A stretch of 64,000 nucleotides of DNA from JBJHDF01 sp050486405 (GTDB taxonomy: Bacteria; Pseudomonadota; Gammaproteobacteria; Pseudomonadales; Cellvibrionaceae). The DNA is taken from assembly GCA_050486405.1 (NCBI GenBank), contig JBJHDF010000001.1, positions 177,593 through 241,592 on the forward strand, in the 5' to 3' direction. Both the position numbers and the translations under genes were made by a program. Positions 1-6,791 of this stretch are shown one piece after another; within the stretch, counting starts at the first letter, position 1, and the number at the start of each line of letters is the position of its first letter. A model generated the notes under the pieces. That model worked only from the letters and a program-made list of their open reading frames with translations. It ran no database searches and was not told where the DNA came from.

Positions 1-101
1 TCTTTGAGGGCAACTACACCGATTACCACGAGGATCTGGTCAAGCGCAAAGGCGAGCAGGCCCAGCCCCGGCGGGTGAAGTACAAGCCGTTGAAACACTG
101 A
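1..101 (+). CDS. ettA: EttA, energy-dependent translational throttle (3' end only)
   Basis: Only the last 32 codons plus stop are inside the window, reading FEGNYTDYHEDL at the left edge and ending VKYKPLKH. The FEGNY start and the basic R-x-KYK tail match the C-terminus of EttA, the ABC-F ATPase that binds the ribosomal E site and gates entry into elongation according to the ATP/ADP ratio. The catalytic ABC cassettes lie outside the window, so another ABC-F paralogue cannot be excluded. A terminator hairpin follows at 160-226. Confidence 0.75.
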   Translation, partial: FEGNYTDYHEDLVKRKGEQAQPRRVKYKPLKH

Positions 102-159
102 GGAAACTGAAGCACTTAGGGAGAGGCAAGCGCGGCACGGAGGCCGCAATCCACTACAT

Positions 160-226
160 GGCAAAAGGCCGCGCCGGGTTCGAATCCTTCGGGGCTTGTG
201 CAGAGCTGCCCGGCGCGGCTTTTGCC
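160..226. terminator. Bidirectional terminator hairpin between convergent genes
   Basis: The arms at 160-178 and 209-226 form a near-perfect inverted repeat with one unpaired base. Each has a GC-rich core followed outward by a TTTT run on the outgoing strand, so it can act as an intrinsic terminator in both directions, serving ettA on + and the gene at 241-681 on -. The 30-base loop contains GGTTCGAATCC, which looks like a tRNA T-loop, but no cloverleaf can be built around it. Confidence 0.65.
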
Positions 227-240
227 AATTCTTAATCCAA

Positions 241-681
241 TCAGGCGCGGGCGACCTTGCGCTCCCGGCGCAGTTGTGGCACCAGGTGCCACTCGTCCAG
301 CAACACCTGGGTATCCCGGTCCATATCCAGCAGCACCAGGGCCATCTCCCGGACCCGCCCTACCACTTCCAGCAGAATGCTGCCGTTGAGCAGCACCGAG
401 CGGTGACTGCCGGGGTGGCAGCGATCGATAACCAGCATTTTTTCACCACCGCTGTCCCGGTAGCGGAGGGCCAGTTGCAACGGCTGGGACAGGCCGGCGG
501 GCGCCCGCAGCCAAACGGCGGCGTCGAAGCGGCCTTCCCAGGCGCCATTAGGCACCCAGTGACTGTGCTCGCTCAGCAGGGAAAAGGGGATATCAGCCAG
601 GTGCCGGGTTGCCGACTCCTTGGCGGGGGCGGCTTCGCCACCTCGGTATTCTTCTTGGACACCAGCGCGGACTGACAGCAT
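241..681 (-). CDS. Hypothetical protein, 146 aa
   Basis: I do not recognise this family. The open frame extends upstream to 861, but the ATG at 681 is preceded by AGAGG at nine bases spacing and is the best start. The product is soluble, with no signal peptide or membrane segment. It has a central stretch of alternating hydrophobic and charged residues (FDAAVWLRAP, LQLALRYRD, MLVIDRCHPG, MALVLLDMDR) that suggests a mostly beta fold, and a basic C-terminus. It is convergent with ettA, which gives no functional hint. Confidence 0.5.
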   Translation of the reverse strand: MLSVRAGVQEEYRGGEAAPAKESATRHLADIPFSLLSEHSHWVPNGAWEGRFDAAVWLRAPAGLSQPLQLALRYRDSGGEKMLVIDRCHPGSHRSVLLNGSILLEVVGRVREMALVLLDMDRDTQVLLDEWHLVPQLRRERKVARA

Positions 682-870
682 TGTTTTATACCTCTGTTGT
701 CGATCACGGGATACTTGAGGAGCCAGATTACACTCAGCAGCAGTATCACAACGTGATCCAGACAACATTGTCGCAGTGGCGAGGAGGCAGTCCGGGGCCT
801 TTCTTGAAAATTTGCGAAGCGGATCACGGCGCGAAACGAATTCCGCGCCGGGCCCAATCAATAGCGGCTA

Positions 871-2799
871 TCAATAACGATAGGTCAAGCGCCCCACCAC
901 CGTGCGGCCGGATTTGGGGTATTCGTAGTTTCCGCTGAAAGCCGACCAGGCCTGATAGTCCGAGTAGGTTTCGCCGGTGAGGTTGTCCACCCGCAGCCCC
1001 AACTCCCAGCGATCGTCCCGCCAGCCGATATTGGCGTTCACCAACACACGACCGGACAGCCGGGGCTGCTCATTGAAATCGTCGTCGATCCGATAGCGCG
1101 GGCCGGTGTAGCTGGCATCCAGGTAAAAGGACCACTCCGGCATGGGGGTATACAGGAGAACACCGTTGGCGGCGTGCCTGGCCACAAAGGGCACCTGATA
1201 CCCGGCGGCGCTGCCCTCTAACACCTGGGCGTCGGTATAGCTGTGGTTGAGCCGCAAGCGCCAGTGGGGATTGAAGCGGTAGTCCAGTTCCAACAGAAGG
1301 ATGTCGCGCTCGGAGGCGGGTAGATTGACGTTGGCGCCAAAACCGACGGCGGGATCGAAAACGATTTCGTTGTCCAGATCCATCTGCAACCAGGCAGTCT
1401 TGAGTCGGTGTTTTTCTCCCTGCCATTCCACGCCCAATTCCAGGGAGCGGCTCTCCTGGGGCTCCAGGTACTCCACCCCTTCATCGGTGAAGCTGTACTC
1501 ATCGACATTGGCAAAACGAAAGCCCTCGGCCAGACGGCCGTAAAGCCGCCAGGCTGGACTGAAGCGGTAGCTCAACCCCCACTCCTGAGCGGACACGCGA
1601 TGGCTGCGCCGCCAGTCTTCTTCGGGGTGGCTGTCGGTCACTGACTCCCGGCGCAGACCGCCGCTGGCGGTCAGTTTGGCGGTCAGGGGGTAGATGACCT
1701 GGCCGTACCAGGCGTCCAGTTCCTGGGTTGCCAGAGTGTCGCCCCATTCGCTGGAGCGGCGGAAATCGGCGTCCTGGCGGTCCAGCCCCAGCGTTGTGGT
1801 GGCGCGACCACCCGGGGCGCCAAAACTGCCCACCAGCCGCGGGGTGAGGTTCTCCACCTCGGTAATCTGCTCGAATTCACCGGAAATGACCCCGTCGGCC
1901 CGCTCCTCCCGCTCGCTGTATTCCACCAGGAACTGCCAATGCTCCGAGAGTTGCCAGTCCCAGCCCAGACGCCACACCCGGGTGTCCAGATCGGAAAAAT
2001 CCTCCGGCGTGGATGCCTGCCGGCGGTCTTCGGCCAGTTGCTCGTCATTCAGTGCGCCGGGCAGTTCCAGCTTGTCGTCACTGCGCTGGATATCCAGATA
2101 GAGGCGGCTGCTGGCAAAGCGATAACCCAGGTGGCCATTGAGGCCAGTAAAGCGACGCTGGTTGTTCTCCCGGTAGTTGTCCGCCTGGCGGTGCTGCAGG
2201 GACAGGCCATAGTCCCAGCCGCTGTCAAACGACTGCATAACGCCCGAACCATAACCCTTTTGCCCAAGGCTGCCCCAGTGGGCCTCCATATAGCCCAGCG
2301 CCCGCCCCGGTCTGGCCCGGCGGGTGACGATATTGATCACGCCGCCCACCGCCTGGTCGCCGTAGAGAACCCCGGCACTGCCCTGGATGATTTCCACCCG
2401 TTCGATATCCCCCAGCGGAATGCTGTTCAGCGCCGGCCCAGCCAGGCTGGGATTATTCAGCCGGCGGCCATCCACCAGCACCAGGGTGTTGTTGGTAGCG
2501 TTGCTGCCGAAACCGCCCATGGACAGGACGACATTGCGCCCGCCGCTGCCATCGGCGTCGCGCAACTGGATACCCGGCTGGCTGCGCAGCAGATCGGTGA
2601 GTTGCTGGGCGCCGCTGAGCTCTATCTGCTGTCGGTCCAGCACGGTGAGGTTGGTTGCCACCGGCGGCAGCGTGCTCGCGCTGCGGGTGCCGCTGACATA
2701 GATTTCTTCCACCGCCGGTTTGGGGTTGAATTCAATGGCGGTCGCCGGGGCCGCAGCACCGAGCAAGACCCAGCCAATCCATCTGTTGCAAAGCTTCAT
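871..2799 (-). CDS. TonB-dependent outer-membrane receptor
   Basis: About 642 residues. The ATG at 2799 gives a signal peptide (MKLCNRW, hydrophobic core, ending ATA), with GGGA nine bases upstream; a GTG at 2814 is possible. A TonB-box-like segment (EEIYVSGTRS) is followed by the plug: LRSQPGIQLRD, LVLVDGRRLN, IERVEIIQGSAGVLYGDQAVGG and INIVTRR. The rest is a 22-strand-type barrel ending in the terminal aromatic residue of GRLTYRY. This is the BtuB/CirA-like architecture for energised uptake of a scarce ligand. The ligand is unknown. The gene follows mak with about 25 bases between them, so a sugar-related substrate is possible, but that is inference from context only. No cobalamin riboswitch precedes it. 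Confidence 0.9.
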   Translation of the reverse strand: MKLCNRWIGWVLLGAAAPATAIEFNPKPAVEEIYVSGTRSASTLPPVATNLTVLDRQQIELSGAQQLTDLLRSQPGIQLRDADGSGGRNVVLSMGGFGSNATNNTLVLVDGRRLNNPSLAGPALNSIPLGDIERVEIIQGSAGVLYGDQAVGGVINIVTRRARPGRALGYMEAHWGSLGQKGYGSGVMQSFDSGWDYGLSLQHRQADNYRENNQRRFTGLNGHLGYRFASSRLYLDIQRSDDKLELPGALNDEQLAEDRRQASTPEDFSDLDTRVWRLGWDWQLSEHWQFLVEYSEREERADGVISGEFEQITEVENLTPRLVGSFGAPGGRATTTLGLDRQDADFRRSSEWGDTLATQELDAWYGQVIYPLTAKLTASGGLRRESVTDSHPEEDWRRSHRVSAQEWGLSYRFSPAWRLYGRLAEGFRFANVDEYSFTDEGVEYLEPQESRSLELGVEWQGEKHRLKTAWLQMDLDNEIVFDPAVGFGANVNLPASERDILLLELDYRFNPHWRLRLNHSYTDAQVLEGSAAGYQVPFVARHAANGVLLYTPMPEWSFYLDASYTGPRYRIDDDFNEQPRLSGRVLVNANIGWRDDRWELGLRVDNLTGETYSDYQAWSAFSGNYEYPKSGRTVVGRLTYRY

Positions 2800-2824
2800 T
2801 ATCGGATATCCCACTGTAACCAGT

Positions 2825-3733
2825 TTATTTGCTGTTCAGCCAGGCGGCGCCGCGCACGCCACTGGAGTCACCGTGGCGGGCGCGCAGCACCGGCGTGTCG
2901 CACTCGCCGCCGAATACGTAGCGTGGCAGCAGGCCGGGCAAGTCGCGGTAAAGGCTGTCGATATTGGAAACACCGCCGCCGAGCACGATCACGTCCGGGT
3001 CCAGTATGTTGATCACACCGGCGAGCCCCCGGGCCAGCATGTCGGTGTACTGAGTCATGGCTTCCAGAGCCGCGCTTTCTCCGGCGGCAGCACGGCGCGC
3101 CAGTTCACTGCCGTCCACCGTCTCACCATTCAGGCGCTGGTAAGTGAGGCACAGGCCGGTGCCGGAGAGAAAGGTTTCCTGACAGCCGTGCTTGCCACAA
3201 TAACACGGGCGCGATTGCAGTTCGTCCCCGGTGGTCCAGGGCAGCGGGTTGTGGCCCCATTCGCCACCAACACCGTTGGGGCCCACCAGAGGGCGGCCGT
3301 TGCAGGCGATACCGGCGCCGCAGCCGGTGCCGAGAATGGCAGCGAAGACCACGGCATGGCCGGCCCCGGCGCCGTCGCACGCCTCGGACACGGCCAGGCA
3401 ATTGGCGTCGTTGCTGACCGGCACCTGCCGCTCCAGACGGGTGGACAGATCCTGCTGCAGGGGTCGGCCATTGAGCCAGGTGGCGTTGGCGTTCTTTACC
3501 AGTCCGGTGCGCCGGGAAACGGTGCCGGGAATACCCACCCCCACCGGCAGAGACTCTTCGCCAGCGTGGGCTTCGGCCCTGGCTACCAGCCCCGCTATGC
3601 CTTCGATGGTAGCGTCGTAATCATTCCGGGCGGTGGGTATGCGCGCGCGAAATTGCTCGCCGAAATCACCATCCAGCAGGACGGCCTCGGTTTTGGTACC
3701 GCCCAGATCAATGCCGATGCGCAGTCGAGTCAT
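2825..3733 (-). CDS. mak: Fructokinase, ROK family
   Basis: 302 residues, the same length as E. coli Mak, with close identity by eye through the whole protein. The N-terminal phosphate loop is IGIDLGGTKTE, and NANATWLNG and SNDANCLAVSEA form the sugar/catalytic region, with the Asp in NDANC as expected general base. The zinc site is GEWGHNPLPW followed by CYCGKHGCQET. The C-terminal LDPDVIVLGGG and KHGDSSGVRGAAW-like tail are also typical. The enzyme phosphorylates fructose, and often mannose or glucose weakly, in the cytoplasm. It starts with ATG after a strong GAGGGGGA Shine-Dalgarno and leads a two-gene operon with the downstream TonB receptor. Confidence 0.93.
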   Translation of the reverse strand: MTRLRIGIDLGGTKTEAVLLDGDFGEQFRARIPTARNDYDATIEGIAGLVARAEAHAGEESLPVGVGIPGTVSRRTGLVKNANATWLNGRPLQQDLSTRLERQVPVSNDANCLAVSEACDGAGAGHAVVFAAILGTGCGAGIACNGRPLVGPNGVGGEWGHNPLPWTTGDELQSRPCYCGKHGCQETFLSGTGLCLTYQRLNGETVDGSELARRAAAGESAALEAMTQYTDMLARGLAGVINILDPDVIVLGGGVSNIDSLYRDLPGLLPRYVFGGECDTPVLRARHGDSSGVRGAAWLNSK

Positions 3734-3756
3734 TGTTCCCCCTCGATTATGTGACG

Positions 3757-3762
3757 ATTATA
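3757..3762 (-). promoter_or_regulatory. -10 element for the mak operon
   Basis: A perfect TATAAT lies on the minus strand about 24 bases upstream of the mak ATG. No good -35 hexamer is seen at 16-18 bases, so an activator or extended contacts may be needed. Confidence 0.45.
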
Positions 3763-3848
3763 ACAGGCCGTAAAATTCCCTCTGACGGGCAATTTTTCGG
3801 CGACAGTCTACACTTAGAGTAAGGTAGTAACACTGACGACGGAAACTC

Positions 3849-4574
3849 ATGGCCAACCCACAGGAAAGACGGCGTTTCAGTCGCATCCACCTCAATGCCC
3901 CGGTGGAAGTCTCCCAGGGCAAGCTGGTGCAACAGGCGCACCTGCTGGACATTTCTCTCAAAGGCATGCTGCTGCAACCTGAGCAGCCGCCGCAATTCGA
4001 TGCAGCCCAGTCGGTGTGGGCGCTCGCCCAACTGACCGCCGAAGATTGCATTGCCATGGAAGCCCGTATGCTGCCACGCCCCGATGGCCTGCTGGGGCTG
4101 ACCTGCGTCAGTATGGATCTGGACAGCATCAGCCATCTGCGCCGGTTGCTGGAGCTGAATTTGGCCGACGCTAACGCCGCCGAGCGGGAGTTGTCGGAAC
4201 TGATCCCGCTGGAAAGCCCCGAGCCGTCCGCACCGCAAAAACCACAGGACCAGCGCCGCAACCCGCGCTTGGCCCTGCGCGGCTACGCCCGTCTGGGCTA
4301 TTCCACCCGAGACTGGGAGGCGCACCTGCTGGACATTTCCGTCAGCGGTGCCCGGCTGGCGGTGCTGGATGAACACCTGCTGCGCCCCGGCGATCAGGTC
4401 AACCTCACCTTCGAGCTGGACAGTCAGGACACTGGCGGGCGGCGACTGCAATTGCAGGCCGAGGTGGTGCACCTGAGAGAACACATACTGGGCGTGAATT
4501 ATGCTCCCGTCACTGCGGAAGATCGCGAGTTGTTGGAAGAGTACCTGGCGTACAAGGGGTTGTCGCTGAGTTGA
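3849..4574 (+). CDS. Tandem PilZ-domain protein, probable c-di-GMP receptor
   Basis: 241 residues with two PilZ domains. The first starts at once (ERRRFSR, then DISLKG at about residues 35-40). The second starts near residue 137 (QRRNPRLAL, then DISVSGAR). Both copies keep the RxxxR and D/N-x-S-x-x-G signatures that bind cyclic di-GMP, so both could be functional sites. There is no signal peptide or membrane segment, so it should be cytoplasmic. The linker between domains is acidic and proline-rich. The output is unknown: PilZ-only proteins usually act by partner contact in motility, pili or exopolysaccharide control. It stands alone between divergent mak and the sigma-factor operon. Confidence 0.88.
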   Translation: MANPQERRRFSRIHLNAPVEVSQGKLVQQAHLLDISLKGMLLQPEQPPQFDAAQSVWALAQLTAEDCIAMEARMLPRPDGLLGLTCVSMDLDSISHLRRLLELNLADANAAERELSELIPLESPEPSAPQKPQDQRRNPRLALRGYARLGYSTRDWEAHLLDISVSGARLAVLDEHLLRPGDQVNLTFELDSQDTGGRRLQLQAEVVHLREHILGVNYAPVTAEDRELLEEYLAYKGLSLS

Positions 4575-4713
4575 CCGGAACGACCCCGTGGATCGTTAAC
4601 ATGGAAGTGGATAGCAGGGCTCCCGAACGACCGACTTGCCCAAAACCCTGTAATAATTCAGCGATAACCGCGACAATAGCCCTCAAGCGATATCAGCGCG
4701 ACAGCGGCAACCC

Positions 4714-5340
4714 ATGACCCTATCCACGACAAACCTGCAACCACTCAGGGAGCATATGGACATTTTCAACGACGCCTCGTACCTGGAGGAACTGCGCCGG
4801 CAGATGCTGCGCTTCGCTGAACTGCAACTGGATGACCCCGGTGCCGCCGAAGACGCCGTCCAGGAAGCGCTGATGGGCGCCATGAAAAATGCCGAATCCT
4901 TCGGCGGCAGATCCGCCTTCAAAACCTGGGTATTTGCCATTCTGAAAAACAAGATCGTGGATATACTGCGCAAACGCCAGCGGCTGGTCAACGCCAGCAG
5001 CCTGCTGGGCCAGGACGACGACGAACCGGAGGATTTCACCAACCTGTTCAATGCCAGGGGATTCTGGCACCTGGACGAACGTCCCACCCAGTGGGGCGAC
5101 CCGGAAGCCTCCATGCAAAACGGCCATTTCTGGCGGGTATTCGAAACCTGCCTGGACCACCTGCCGCCCCGGCAGGCCCGGGTCTTTATGATGCGGGAGT
5201 TTATCGGCCTGAATACCGACGAAATCTGTCAATCGGTGAGTCTTTCCATCAGCAACCTGCATGTGCTGCTGCACCGGGCGCGGCTGCGCCTGCGCGAGTG
5301 TCTGGAAAACCACTGGTTCACCGGGGAGACCCAACAATGA
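4714..5340 (+). CDS. ECF-type RNA polymerase sigma factor
   Basis: 208 residues. Region 2 is visible as FAELQLDDPGAAEDAVQEAL and FKTWVFAILKNKIVDILRKR. Region 4 is LPPRQARVFMMREFIGLNTDEIC followed by the recognition helix LSISNLHVLLHRARLRLRE. This resembles the sigma-70 subgroup described as TIGR02943 (from memory), which is typically paired with a small zinc-finger anti-sigma. The next gene overlaps its stop by ATGA and is exactly that. ATG 4714 is used; ATG 4756 has a closer AGGGAG and is an alternative that would remove 14 residues. The regulon is unknown. Confidence 0.88.
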   Translation: MTLSTTNLQPLREHMDIFNDASYLEELRRQMLRFAELQLDDPGAAEDAVQEALMGAMKNAESFGGRSAFKTWVFAILKNKIVDILRKRQRLVNASSLLGQDDDEPEDFTNLFNARGFWHLDERPTQWGDPEASMQNGHFWRVFETCLDHLPPRQARVFMMREFIGLNTDEICQSVSLSISNLHVLLHRARLRLRECLENHWFTGETQQ

Positions 5341-5564
5341 ATTGCTACAAGGCCACCCAACTGATGTCCCAGGCCCGGGAGCGCCCCCTGAACCTGCGGG
5401 AAAAGCTTGCCCTGCAATTGCACAAGGCCATGTGTGCGGGCTGCCGCCACTTCGACCAGCACCTGGGCTTTTTGCAACGCGCCGGCAGACACTACGCGCA
5501 AAGTGAAGTGGAAGAAACGAAGCCTGAAGAGCCTGACAAACCAGCGACAGATGACAAAGGGTAA
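5337..5564 (+). CDS. Zinc-finger anti-sigma factor (zf-HC2/ZAS type)
   Basis: 75 residues. It has the anti-sigma signature H29-x3-C33-x2-C36 (LHKAMCAGC) and an N-terminal MNCYKATQLMSQ typical of small zf-HC2 partners. There is no membrane segment, so it would hold the sigma factor in the cytoplasm and probably sense redox or metal state through the zinc thiolates. Translation is coupled to the sigma gene by a four-base ATGA overlap, and its 3' end overlaps the following DinB-like gene by 14 bases. It is too short to be found easily by length cut-offs, but the context makes it convincing. Confidence 0.85.
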   Translation: MNCYKATQLMSQARERPLNLREKLALQLHKAMCAGCRHFDQHLGFLQRAGRHYAQSEVEETKPEEPDKPATDDKG

Positions 5565-6099
5565 TCCCGGGGATTTCGTTTTGCCCAGCAGCACCGACCG
5601 TTACCAATGCACCCTCGCTCAGGGCCTGGAAGCCCTTGAGCAACTGAGCGATGCCACCTACCGGCAGGCACCCATCCCGAAGGCTGGCAGCATCGGCGCC
5701 CACTACCGCCATATCATCGATCACTTTCACGCCCTTAAAAACGGCTGGGCGCGAGGTCAGGTGGACTATGAGCAGCGACTGCGGGGCACCCCGGTTGAAC
5801 AGGACCGGCGATTCGCCGTGGAACTGCTCACCGGTATCGACAACTGGCTACGCTCACTGCCCGCCGCGCAACTGGAACAACCGCTGCGGGTGCTCTGCGA
5901 TATCGGCGGCGGCCCCAGTGCCAGCCGCAGTACCCTGGCCCGGGAATTGGCCTTCGTTTGCAGTCACGCCATTCACCACTACGCCGTGATCGCCCTGTTG
6001 GCCGAGCGACTCGGGCAGCCACTGCCCGCCGACTTTGGCGTGGCACCGGGAACCCTCAGATACCGGCAGGGCGCATCGTCTGTATCATGTGTACCCTGA
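5551..6099 (+). CDS. DinB-like four-helix protein
   Basis: 182 residues from ATG 5551. The metal-binding histidine pattern of the DinB/YfiT superfamily is present: H51, H54 and H58 in GAHYRHIIDHFH, and H139, H142 and H143 in SHAIHHYAVI. Members form four-helix bundles with a divalent metal, and some are thiol-S-transferases. Here the substrate is unknown. It overlaps the anti-sigma gene by 14 bases and the NRDE gene by 13, so the four genes form one translationally linked operon. Confidence 0.75.
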   Translation: MTKGNPGDFVLPSSTDRYQCTLAQGLEALEQLSDATYRQAPIPKAGSIGAHYRHIIDHFHALKNGWARGQVDYEQRLRGTPVEQDRRFAVELLTGIDNWLRSLPAAQLEQPLRVLCDIGGGPSASRSTLARELAFVCSHAIHHYAVIALLAERLGQPLPADFGVAPGTLRYRQGASSVSCVP

Positions 6100-6791
6100 C
6101 CTGGTTACTGCATGACCATGGCTACGACCTGTTCTTCAATCGGGATGAACAGCGCAGCCGCCCCCGGGCCAGACCGCCGGCCCTGGACGCCGGTAGGCAG
6201 GCCGTCTACCCGGTGGACCCATCCGGCGGCGGCACCTGGGTGGCGCTGACCCGAAGCGGCGTCAGCTTTTGCCTGCTCAACAACTATCAGGCCCAAGCGC
6301 TGCCCGAACGCCGGAATTCTCTGATCAGTCGCGGACAATTGATACTGGACCTTCTTGACAGCGGCCCGGGCCCGGCGGAACAGGCCATACAGGCCCTGCG
6401 GCCGGAGCGCTTTGCGCCCTTTATCTGCGTCTGCTTTGCTCCACAGGTTCATCGCCAGCAGGCACAACCCAGAGCAGTGCACTGGAACGGGCGGACGCTG
6501 CTGACTGAAGACGCCCGGCCACCGCTGGTATCCTCCGCCGTGTCCCTGGAGGCAGTGCGGCAATGGCGCAACCACAGCTTTGAAGCATCCCAAAAAACGC
6601 CGGAAGGATTACTGGCTCTACACCGCTCACACCGCCCCCAAGCCGGAGCCTGTTCGGTGTGCATGCACCGCCCGGACGCGGAGACTCACAGCCTCAGCCA
6701 TATCCAGGTGCATGGTGAGCAGCGCCGTTTCACCTATTACGACGGCTCACCTTGCAACAGCTCTAAATCGCTCATGGTCGAGTTGACGTAA
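6087..6791 (+). CDS. NRDE/TANGO2-family protein
   Basis: 234 residues. The family signatures are at the N-terminus: MCTL with Cys2, the residue exposed after Met removal and proposed as an Ntn-hydrolase-type nucleophile, and the eponymous NRDE at residues 18-21. GGGTWVAL follows near residue 48. The eukaryotic homologue TANGO2 is linked to haem or lipid handling, and the bacterial role is unsettled. The ATG overlaps the DinB-like gene's end, and its own 3' end overlaps the convergent acyltransferase gene by 55 bases. Confidence 0.85.
   Translation: MCTLTWLLHDHGYDLFFNRDEQRSRPRARPPALDAGRQAVYPVDPSGGGTWVALTRSGVSFCLLNNYQAQALPERRNSLISRGQLILDLLDSGPGPAEQAIQALRPERFAPFICVCFAPQVHRQQAQPRAVHWNGRTLLTEDARPPLVSSAVSLEAVRQWRNHSFEASQKTPEGLLALHRSHRPQAGACSVCMHRPDAETHSLSHIQVHGEQRRFTYYDGSPCNSSKSLMVELT

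Noticed and set aside
160..226. tRNA gene
   Set aside because: T-stem pairs at only three positions, no D-arm or anticodon arm with a 7-base loop; the terminator reading explains the symmetry.
2800..2824. Cobalamin riboswitch before the TonB receptor
   Set aside because: The receptor start is only about 25 bases after mak, leaving no room for one, and no B12-box sequence is present.
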